DNA of 64,000 bases. Source: Schistosoma haematobium. Lineage: Eukaryota; Platyhelminthes; Trematoda; Strigeidida; Schistosomatidae. The notes beneath the pieces were generated by a model, which made no database searches, was not told the DNA's origin, and was given only the letters and a program-made list of their open reading frames with translations. Both the position numbers and the translations under genes were made by a program. Where the stretch lies: positions 23,695,536-23,759,535 of the forward strand of contig NC_067198.1 in the NCBI RefSeq assembly GCF_000699445.3, written 5' to 3'. Of this stretch, positions 47,548-57,104 are shown one piece after another. Numbering within the stretch: the stretch's first letter is position 1; every line of letters begins with the position of its first letter.

Positions 47548-48488
47548 TAATACAAGGAGGCACTAAATATATATACGTCACACTCCGACACTCGATTTTT
47601 TTGAGGGCTAAAATATTACCCGAGCACGAACCGAAGCAGGAGGCTTTCTTAGGGTGCCACACCTCTAGCCTTTGTCCTAGAGGCCTAATCCACGAGTTGT
47701 GGTAACGTTAAGAGGAGAAGACCCATGGTAGCCGGTGATCAGTAAGTTAATACGCCATTTGTTTCCTCAGGATACTCCGCCCTCAAATGCTGTGGTACGG
47801 CAGGGGGTGGGGAGACTAAGTCCTCTCTCGAAATGCTTTCGCTTGGTCACGCTTATACAATCACTGCCAGAGAAGTCCTAATCACTGCCTTCTCGTGGCG
47901 TCGGTATATTTTACGAAATTGAGAGAACGAAAAGCGAATGTCCGGCCTTTTGACCGGGTTGGTGGACACTGAGAGTCCACCTAGGGGAGTTGAAAAACCC
48001 TGATTCCAAACCAATGGTGTACATAAGCTCCAGGATCCTGAAGAAACAAATGGCGTGTGAACCAATCGTTAGTCACCGGCTAACATGGGACTGAATCTCT
48101 TTGCGTTGCTCTACTGCCTTGTGGATCAGACCTTTGGGTTTAAGGCTCTAGGTGTGCCCCCCTAAAGAAACCAGCTGCATCGGTCCGGGCAGTCGAGCAG
48201 TATCACAGCTCACATACAAATCAAGTGACTTGTTTGTCGCATATGTACTCGGTGCCCCTTAGTACTAATATTTATGTGTCCAAATAAATATATCAGGATA
48301 CTCCATGTCCACTAACCCGATAAAGCGCTGGATATTCGCTTTTCGTCCTCTCGATTTCGTAAACACCCTTACTGTGAGGAGGCAGTGAATAGAACGTTCC
48401 CGGCAGAGGTGTCCATGTGAGAGCATTTTGACAGGGAGAGTGAACCTCCCCCACCTTCGGTCGTACCATGACATTTGGGAGCACCACA
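47548..48488 (-). mobile_element. Short internally deleted element, copy 3, split by insertion
   Basis: A minus-strand copy in two pieces, 47548-47778 (3' tail side) and 48305-48488 (5' side). It is interrupted by a plus-strand copy at 47779-48292. The older copy lost part of its middle or diverged. Confidence 0.8.
47779..48292 (+). mobile_element. Short internally deleted element, copy 4, with target duplication
   Basis: A 514-bp insertion running from GCCCTCAAATGCTG to ...GTGTCCAAATAAATATA. It is flanked by the 12-bp direct repeat TCAGGATACTCC (47767-47778 and 48293-48304). This defines both ends of the element and shows that it moved by retrotransposition. The frames inside are fragmentary, so it is non-autonomous and presumably used LINE proteins in trans. 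Confidence 0.88.
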
Positions 48489-48599
48489 GGCAATAGTAAA
48501 CTAAAACTTTTGGGCTCGAAGTCTCGATTGTCGCTTAAATTTGTTATGTGTTTTAAAAAACTGGCATTCTGGTGTTTTTATACCGACAAACTAGGTAGT

Positions 48600-48775
48600 C
48601 TAAGATGGATAGTCGGTAGCAGTGGAATCGAGAACGGGCCTTTCGTCCTATTTGGGACTCGTCAGCTGGATGTACCTGCATCCTAAAGTTGATGCTCATT
48701 CCAGGACTAAAACCCAGTATCATTCGCTTTAAATGCAACCACGTTACCTACTCATCTACTGAATCCTTCTAGCCA
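48600..48775 (-). ncRNA. Hammerhead ribozyme in Sm-alpha-like unit (minus)
   Basis: The minus strand carries GGATGCAGGTACATCCAG (loop side of stem I), core CTGACGAG (48665-48658), stem II GTCC...GGAC, core GAAA (48644-48641), then the cleavage region and CGATTCCACTGCTA. This is the schistosome Sm-alpha hammerhead layout. Both core boxes are intact. The cleavage triplet reads GTT instead of GTC, stem III (AGGC/CCGT) is mispaired and stem I has one mismatch, so activity is likely weak or absent. A tRNA-like promoter remnant (ACTGGGTTTTAGTCC) lies upstream. Confidence 0.85.
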
Positions 48776-48829
48776 CCTGCTTGTGTAATGGAGTGAAGTT
48801 TAATTCACTTGGTATTGTTTGATTGTATC

Positions 48830-49000
48830 CTCCCATTGCTGTTTAGGACTGAAACTGATGTTTTTCGTCGGCATATAGGCGAACGGTACTGGGTTCGAAT
48901 CCCGGGGTGAACATGAACTCTGGGATGCAGGTAAATCCAGCTGACGAGTCCGAAACAGGACGATACCCGCGTCCTGCATTCCACTGCTAGCAACTATCCA
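48830..49000 (+). ncRNA. Hammerhead ribozyme in Sm-alpha-like unit (plus)
   Basis: A pol III type head: A-box-like TAGGCGAACGG (48876-48886) and a perfect B box GGTTCGAATCC (48892-48902). A hammerhead follows: GGATGCAGG, core CTGACGAG (48941-48948), stem II GTCC...GGAC, core GATA (48961-48964 region) in place of GAAA, cleavage triplet GTC at 48971-48973, and CATTCCACTGCTA. The A to T change falls in an invariant core position and should abolish self-cleavage. Confidence 0.88.
48892..48902 (+). promoter_or_regulatory. RNA polymerase III B box
   Basis: An exact match to the GGTTCGANTCC consensus, 39 bases before the hammerhead segment GGGATGCAGG and after an imperfect A box at 48876-48886. Sm-alpha units are thought to be transcribed from such internal promoters. 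Confidence 0.75.
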
Positions 49001-49004
49001 CCCT

Positions 49005-49439
49005 TGATTATAAGGCTTGTAACTTAAGGTAATATCGACTCAGTCCGCACAGCATGCATATATGCCAAAGAGAGACTAATCAGTTACAGTCCCAAACAAC
49101 AATAGAAAGATATAAACAAACAATACCAAATGAATTAGACTGGATAATCTGGTTTACATAAATGAAGCGAACAAATTATCTATTCCTTTCACGTATAGAA
49201 CATTGACGTGAATAGTAGCGGTAATTTGTCATCAGTTGACAAATATATCTTATCCCATGACTTCATTTCTTGACTAGTCCCGCATAGTTGTTTTTAATCG
49301 GATTATCTTATCTTTCACTGTTTACTAACTTAACCAGAGCCGATTTGTGCTTAGACATAAGTAATATATTCGCTTACCACCTTAGTCTATGAATTTACAC
49401 CGCCTCACTAATTGATTTGCGACCTTTAACGAGTACCCT
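49005..49439. other. Non-coding spacer; nothing recognised
   Basis: No repeat or exon seen between the hammerhead unit and LINE debris. Confidence 0.4.
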
Positions 49440-50150
49440 ATGTCCATCCACATGATTGCCCACTCCGTCGACCCATGAAACGCTAACAATTCCTTGAAGA
49501 AACCTATGGTCAAACACCTGGGGCTTATGCTTGTCTTCTACCTTCAGATAGCATGTTTCACAGCCATACAGTAGAACAGGACAGGCTGCTGCTCAATACA
49601 AACGCGCTTTGTCTGTGAACGGACATTTAGCACACGCCAAAAGTGACGCAAGTTGATTGGGGCTAACCGAGCTTTCTTAGATCCTTTCCGAGACCAACCC
49701 ACCAGGACTCCTAAGATCAGTGAAGCGATCAAGATACTTAACTACTTTACTCCTTATAATCAGTCCAGGCAACATTTTGCATTTATGGGGAAAGAAACGC
49801 ATCCCAAACATCTCTAGATTGCTGTTCGAGGTAGCCAAGAAACTGCGTTTCGTCAGCGTTATCATCAAACAGAACTATATCAGTTAGGTATTTTAATTCG
49901 ATAAGTGAACGTCCTGGTGCGAGACTAACCTCTGGGGAGTTGAGAAGTGTTGTTTGTAAGAGAGCATCTTTGAGCACATTAAATAAGAGGGGGTAGTGGG
50001 CAATTCTGATGAAAACCATCTGATACGCTCGTGCACTAAGCTAATGTACTCTCAACTCCGACTTCAATACCGCAAACAAAACTACTATCCTTTCCTTCCC
50101 CCTGCCTACTGACCATAGAGAAGTCCAGTTTCGTAATGGGAGTGGTGTTG
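49440..50150 (-). mobile_element. Family A LINE fragment, decayed
   Basis: The minus strand holds SLAPGRSLIELKYLTDIVLF (motif C region, YADD degraded to LTD) near 49930-49870. VKYLDRFTDLRSPGGLVSERI follows, then a Gln-rich remnant of the region after it. It is collinear with 10210-10640. Confidence 0.75.
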
Positions 50151-53100
50151 GTGATGATTCCAGTGGGATTGAAGATACATTTAAGGTTATTCAGTTATGT
50201 ATCAGTTACAATGATTAGGACTGCGAACTGAGTGGTTTTCAATAAACTGAATTATATCAGTTGATAGAGCAATGTAACGGAAATTTGTTGGAAGTTGACC
50301 TTACAATCAGATTACATCGATTTTAGTTTTCTTGTATTTGAAGGTTGAACATCCCCAATACTACTTGAGGCTTAAAGTTCGCCATAAGTGCTGAGTCAGC
50401 CAATAGGGTTCGAGTAGAAAACATTAACAAGGTTTGGATGGATATTCGATATGTCTTTCAATGAAACATTTTGCCCTTAAACCTAGGTCGAAAGAATTAG
50501 ATGCTACTTGTAGGTTAAGAAATATGGGTATAATCGGGCATCGATAACTATGTTTATGTTCACGTGCAAGTATGAAACCAGGAGTGTAGTTTTACAAGAG
50601 CTTTTTTGCGACTCCCGTGGCTGGTAATGACCATTAACTGATAAGAAATTTATGAGAAATGCCTTGATATTGCATGTGTTCCCTTACCATAACACTTCTG
50701 CACCAATCATAGTCAAAGTCTCACAACATTATTGGTTCATTTACTTTTCTTGTCTGAACCTTAATCACCTGTTTCAAAACTACTTACCAGTGTAGAGGAA
50801 TACGTCTGTTAATAAAATCTGGTTTAATCCTTGTTTTCTTGTACTATTCTCAATCACTCATCACTGTTCCGTAATTAAAGATAGTAAGGTTTGGAGATCT
50901 GATATTCAAATCAATTTCTTAAGATTATGAAGTGGGAATTACGTTTTCATAAGTTGAGACAATTATCGAATAAATTTAAATAGAACTGTCCGTTATACAT
51001 CTATTTCAACAGAAGCCTAATTGTTATGATGATATGATTGTTGAGCCTGCTGATTCCCACAAGCCTATGAACTACTTTGGATAAAAGGTTACTAAAATTT
51101 TTAAAAAAGAAAAACAGTAAACCCTGGTTCTAAGACAAAGGTGTTTTGTTGAATTTATGTAAGGATATCATACGTTTTTGAGGACGTTGATTGATCTTTC
51201 CGACACTCAGATGTCAGAGTAAGTTAGTTTTCGAAATTAGTATACCGTTTCTATACTTGACGGATTTCACATGCCATATGTAAGACACGACATCAATCTA
51301 CGAAGATACTTTTGGATTGAGTTATTTAGGTAAGTGTAGACTACCTGGTTAGGGTCTGGTTGATTATCGTTAAGAATAGTTGGAGAGTTTTTAATATAGG
51401 TCGAAATCGTTTGGAATTTCTCAGATGCATTTACTGTTTATCTTTCTGTAGATCCCGATTTTCTAAATTCTTCAGAATTTTTTTTCGTTCAACTGACTTA
51501 ACGTTTTTCTTGGGTTGTAAAGTTGATGTATTATCTGTTTTATCATAACGAATACTCTTACAACCTCTATTACTCTTGGAATTTTTGTAGTGTTTTCACC
51601 TCGATGTTCTAATGGGGTGTGGAAACTTGAACCAATGTACACAAGCACCAGGTTCTACTTGGCATATGTCTGACGAAAGGTTCTCATTCAGGAGCCAACA
51701 CTATGAAAGTAAATAATTCTGAAGATCTGTGTTAATCCTTAACCAGTTCTCTCTAGGTCTGATCAAAATACGGTATCATTTCCTGAATAGAATGACTGTT
51801 TGTCTGAAGTGTTTCGGGAGATGTAGACTATCTACTTCAAGTCTGAGGTACAAACGAGTGCTTTGTTTCTTTACGCTGTCTTACGCAAAATCGCTTTCAA
51901 TGACCCAGATCCATCGATTTTGATTTGAACAGAAAAAATATTTCCGTAAGGGACTGAACGCATTCTATTTGAAGGCTCTTCGTCAGCCGAAAATATACAA
52001 ACATTTCAGAGAGTGATATACTTAAAAACTAAACTTAAATGTATTTTGGTCAGCGAACGTTACCTGGAGTTCTTTATTTCTAATGTTAGTATTATTTATT
52101 ACACATCTCAAGTTATCGTTTTTCTCCCCGTTTGGGAGTTTAGACAGATATATGTCCCAGATCCTAAATTATTGTCCATGTGAATAATAGTTGTGGACAG
52201 CGGCTTTAAAGGCAAATGAAGGTAGAACTTCAAAAGTTACCTTTTGAGACCTGAGGTTTCCAAATGCTCCCAAAATTGATTATTCAGTCTTTTCTGCAAC
52301 TTAAGCTATTAGAGTTACTCTTGAAAGTCCTCCGCTTGTCTCCTTTCACTTTTAGTGAATTTACAAATGAAATTCATAAATTCTATTGTCATCACTTACC
52401 TTTGCCTATCGTCCCGTCTCCTAAATACCTTCAATCCAGTAGACTGTTAACTATCATCGAAGTCCGTTTTGTTTTGAAGTGGTCCGAGATTTCAATTATC
52501 TTTTAATATTTGAATTCTGGGATCAATTGGTGATGTAATCTGTTATTCTCTCGTAGACTATCACTTCTACTTATACTGTCTATCTTGTAAACTATCAGTC
52601 TAAATTTCAGCAGCTTATCCTACTCACTGTCGTCAGAAAAAGTTTCTTTTTCCACTTCCAAAGTTAGTATTATCTGGAAGCATATGAATTTGTTACAACT
52701 AATCACCGTTATCGTTTTGTTGAAATGGAATTCACAAGGCTTTTTATTGGTGTTTTCCTGTTTAATTTCACTCTTATGTGCAAAATGAAGTGAATGATTG
52801 CCGTGTATATCAATAAAACCTGTCCTCTATACAGTGAAAACTCCAGTTATATAGCTCGGAAACCAGAAAATACTAATATATATCCTATTCCTTCAGCGTC
52901 TTCGCTTAGCCGTTATATCAAATAGGTGATGCGAAGCAGAGCGTACGACTGAAAGTAATTATTTTTATGCTCCTGTAAAATTGTGGTAACTGTTTGTCAA
53001 ACCTTGTATCAAAGATCCAATGCCTTAACTCCCTAAAATCTGATAATATCAGTTATCGAGGTGGAAAAAAGTTTAAGACGAATTAAAGTGGTTTTTTACA

Positions 53101-53285
53101 TGTAAAAACGGGATATCCTTTAGAAGCCTACATAACATCTGTGTACGGCTGGTCGCACATAACCACTTTCATTTTTACTTTGAAAATCGTACTTGTATTA
53201 ACATATTTTCTTAGATACTGCAGTCCAAATTAGTGCAGTATTGTCCGACCCTTGGATTTTCATTTTTTGAAAGCTTTCATTTATC
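50151..53285. other. Long non-coding stretch with one LINE tail remnant
   Basis: 3.1 kb of AT-rich DNA. 51600-51680 resembles the family A 3' terminus (AATGGGGTGTGGAAACTTGA). No exon supported; the open frames at 51360, 51729 and 52264 have neither known motifs nor splice signals. Confidence 0.4.
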
Positions 53286-53627
53286 CCAGCTCCGTAATAA
53301 AACCGCCTGCTTCCGTCTGGGCACTCGGGCAGTATCGCAGCCCTCATGCATATTATGAACTCTCCATATCTATGGAAACTACTTTTCTCGCTTCGCATAA
53401 CAACCAAATAATTCAAATTGTTATCATTACTATTACTATTATTATTATTATTTACTACGATATTATTCACCCTCTTTTATTCCTACTCTGTCTATACTCA
53501 CTTTTTCGACTTATACAGCAGCTCGTCGTTGGTGGAAATTCGACTCTAACTAAATGTTCTGGAGTCACTGTCCGGTTGAAAATTGTATGTTACCACTGAA
53601 TATGAGTACTGAAGCAGTTTTTCTGAA

Positions 53628-54240
53628 ACCACGTGCACCAATCAAACTGGCCGCCTTCAACGTTCGCACACTTATGCAGGTTGGACAACAGATAGGGCTG
53701 GCTATATCTTTAGAAGCTACCGCTGGCGTGGTTGTGTACAAGAATGCAGCTCCTTTTGGAGTACCTATCTGGACTCTGACCATGCCTTGGTCTGCACCAA
53801 TCTTACCTTACTTTTCAGTGGACAACGTGCACCAATCAAACTGGCTGCCTTCAACGTTCGCACACCTATGCAGTTTGGACAACAGATAGGTCTGGCTATG
53901 TCTTTGCAAAGACTTAATTTCGATGTTTGCTGTCTATCCGAGACCCGTATTCAAGACTCTGGTGAAGTACTACAAATTCGCTCTCCATCTGTCGCTTCGA
54001 AAAGCTTGTTTTACGTGCGTTTATCCGGGGACCCTGTGGCATCTTCGTCTGGTTTTGTTGGCGTTGGTGTCGCACTAAGCGCTAGAGCTGAGGCATCACT
54101 AATCTGCGCCAATCTTACCTTTTCAGTGGACAACGAAGTGACCGCCACCAACGGATTGATGCAAGCAAGCTGGTTGCAACTTCTGTTGCTAGTAAGTATC
54201 GAACCGAGCTAGTTTCTAGGCTAGCTACCATTCCACCGAA
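53628..54240 (+). pseudogene. Family B endonuclease, internally duplicated
   Basis: The EN start (APIKLAAFNVRTLMQVGQQI) appears at 53638 and again at 53831. Between them lies EN C-terminal sequence (SDHAL-like; LWTLTMPW / SAPILPYFS), which recurs a third time near 54105. The second copy runs on into DVCCLSETRIQDSGEV and SLFYVRLSGDP before jumping to the C-terminal piece. The middle of the domain, with the catalytic YAPTD and GDFNA motifs, is missing. Confidence 0.8.
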
Positions 54241-54487
54241 AAGTATAGATGAGCATTGGTTGCAATTGCATGACCCCATCAAAATGGCGGGTACAGTCAG
54301 TTGTGGGTTCGCGAAACGTCCCGCTTATAAGCACTGGCCTTCCTCAGGCTCCTTACAACTCATTGAAGCCCGTCGGTCTACTCCGGGTGACCGTGAGTTT
54401 GACCACAAACGAAGGATGTTACGTAATGAAGTTGGGCAAAGCTTGCGTAACGACCGAGAAGCCTAGTGGTCGGAGCGCGCTAATGAG

Positions 54488-55537
54488 TTGGAAGCAGTAG
54501 CTGCATCTGGTAATTACCGGAAGCTCTTCCAACTCATCCAAGCCACTGGCAGCAAGAAGTCTGGTGTGAGCGAAACAATCTACGAGGGTGACGGGATGCC
54601 AATCACTAACATCCATCGACGTCTTGGACGATGGGCAGAATTTTTCAAAGGGCAGTTCAACTGGCCTGCTGCTCCGGCAACATCGGTCAGACTGTCCTGT
54701 CCTCCATGGCTTGTGACGACTGATCCACCAAATGAGGCGGAAGTCCGCAAGGAACTCCAACTCTTCAAGCGCTACAAATCACCTGGCCCAGATGACTTAC
54801 CTCCGGCTCTTTTTAAAGATGGTGGTGACTTTCTGACTAAGGAACTGACGACGTTGTTTACAAAGATTTGGGAACTAGAGAGTGTACCAACGTTATGGAA
54901 TGAGTTGATAGTTGTCCCTATCTTTAAAAAGGGTTCACGTCGTCTCTGTAACAACTATCGTGGGATAAGTCTACTTCCGATTGCCTCCAAGCTATTGGCT
55001 TCCGTCATACTTCGTAGGTTGTTTAAAACCCGAGAAAGATTGACTCGCGAGGAGCAGGCTGGGTTTCGTTCTGGTCGAGGATGTATTGATCATATCTTCA
55101 CCCTCCGCCAAATGTTAGAACACCGTCATACTTATCAAAGACCAACAATCGTAGTATTTCTTGACATCACGTCTGCCTTCGATTCGTTGGACAGGACTGT
55201 TCTCTGGGGTTGTCTATTGAAGAAGGGTGTGCCTGAGAAGTTTATTAACATCCTAAAAGCCCTATATACAAACACCTCAGGCAGAGTGAGGGCATACAAC
55301 CATCTTTCTCCATTGTTCCATTCGAGCAGTGGGGTTAGGCAGGGTTGCCCAATCTTACCATTCCTCTTCAACTTTGCCATCTATGACATTCTGGAAGCAG
55401 CTCTGATGAGTGTAAGTAATGGCGGTGTAGACCTGTTGCCTGGAGAAAGAATTCTCGACCTTGAGTATGCGGATGATATTGTCTTACTGTGCGATAATGC
55501 CCAAGGCATGCAATCTGCACTTAATCAGTGTCCGTAG
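54488..55537 (+). pseudogene. Family B reverse transcriptase, long open frame
   Basis: A 349-codon frame holds YKSPGPDDLPPALFKDGGDF, NNYRGISLLPIASKLLASVI, EEQAGFRSGRGCIDHIFTLR, VVFLDITSAFDSLDRT (motif A), SSSGVRQGCPILPFLFNFAI (motif B) and LEYADDIVLL (motif C). All catalytic motifs are intact and in one frame. The frame breaks at about 55535, before KCKVLLQDW. The EN upstream and the thumb and C-terminus downstream are damaged, so it cannot act as a complete element protein. Confidence 0.85.
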
Positions 55538-56095
55538 GTACGGTATGAGCTTTGCACCTTCGAAGTGCAAAGTACTTCTACAAGACTGGCAGAATTTTAA
55601 TCCTGTACTCACTCTGGATGGTGAGCAGATAGAAGTAGTCGAAAAGTTCGTGTATCTAGGTAGCTGTATAAGTGCTGGTGGGAGTGTGAGTAATGGCATG
55701 AAGTAAAGCTGCAAAGGACTAGCTTGTGTTGGTCCTTCACGACTCCCTGTTTGGGGTCCGAGAGATGGCGCTACACAGTGGCTAGAGACGTTATCAGATA
55801 TGGCTCAGAATAGAAGCCAGTGGCGATCCTGCTGTAACCTTCTTTTACTTTCTTCATAAAAAGTGGTTGTGTCTCTCTAACTGAAAGATTTCTTCTGATT
55901 GTACCTTTCCGTCCCCTCATTATTACTATTATTATTACTACACTACTTTACACCAAACTCTTCGTTATTGTTCTTTTTTTTTTCACACTCCTTACCTTTT
56001 TTTCTCTTCGAATTCTCATTGTTTTGTGTGGCGCATATATATTTGGCGCATTCTTTAACGATAATTATGTGTTCAAATAAATAAATAAATAATGT

Positions 56096-56619
56096 ACACG
56101 ATGTGTTGATTTTACGTGTTAGGAGGAGACTGGGAGGAAACTGTTGCTGTTTATCTATGATAGGATGTCATCAGTTCATGGATTAACGGAGCTTTGAAGA
56201 TAATTAAATTAATCAACTTATTGAAATGCTTAATTTCATGTTAGTAGATGAAGTGTTGGGATTAACCTATTCTTGAAAAGCATCGTTTTTAAGTGATGTG
56301 TAGTAACCCACGTTAAATTGAGTTTGCTCACATTCGAAGGCATTTCCAGATCTAAACTAACCCATTCAAAGTAATGCACATATAGCAGCTAGCGTGAAAT
56401 TGAGTTTGTTCACATTTAATTCGGTTAAGCCCTTTTTGTTTACTTATTTAACGGACAGAGTCATCCGTACAATAACAGCTTATCTACATCACTGGACCTT
56501 AATTATTGCTACACTTGTATCCATATGTATGCTTGAGCATTGCTTACTGCCTACGCATATCTTCGCTCTGCTAGCCTTACTATTAGTTGCTTAATATTGA
56601 TTCGATCATTCATTCATTT
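56096..56619. other. Non-coding spacer; nothing recognised
   Basis: No supported feature. Confidence 0.4.
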
Positions 56620-56950
56620 CACAAAATGTTCTGTCCCCACAAACACGGGTGGATTGAAGTTATCGCCCTCACCATCAATGCTTGCTGGTCAGTAACTCCA
56701 CCCTCCCTCCTTTTGTGATGTTAGGCTCATTTAGGCTTATTTTTGTATATACGTCATACCTCACGAAATCCTCTGTTTCACAACCTGTTGGAAAGCACTA
56801 TTTCTATAAGTACCATTTTACAAGCTTATCAGGCAGTTACAAGCTATGGACTGTGGGTAAAGCACCGATGCAGTGCCTCTATTGACTATAGTATAAAGTA
56901 TAGTTTGCCAATCAGAGTATAAGCGTTAAGATGGGTATATTGTAGGATAG
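56620..56950 (+). repeat. Dispersed repeat of unknown family, copy 2
   Basis: Matches 40640-40995 in opposite orientation (MLVSNSTLPPFVMLGSFRL; VGKHYFYKYHFTSLSGSYKL). Ends not defined. Confidence 0.7.
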
Positions 56951-57104
56951 TTGTTTATTTAAGCAGGCGGAAAAAGTATAGAAGTATATGAGTTGTGGAT
57001 AAGGGAACGAGTGGAGAAATAATATTAATTGCTAGTCAACATAGTGTAGAGAAGAGTAAAAAGTTAATACAGGATAAACAGGAAGGAACTCACAGTAACT
57101 TGGT
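56951..57104. other. Short spacer before SR2-like 3' end
   Basis: Target-side sequence for the LINE insertion that ends near 57105; no other feature. Confidence 0.4.

Larger units (their letters stand above)
53286..56095 (+). mobile_element. Family B LINE with long RT frame, rearranged 5' part
   Basis: A plus-strand LINE. The end of the GC-rich 5' leader (53296-53345) and an (ATT)n patch precede a scrambled endonuclease (53600-54240), an open RT (54488-55537) and a frame break. A deletion near 55706 joins the region after motif C to the last 50 codons (SCKGLACVGPSRLPVWGPRD). The 3' UTR and tail follow (GTGGCGCATATATATTTGGC...AAATAAATAAATAA). It shares its ends with the short elements at 18.9, 22.6 and 47.8 kb. 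Confidence 0.88.
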
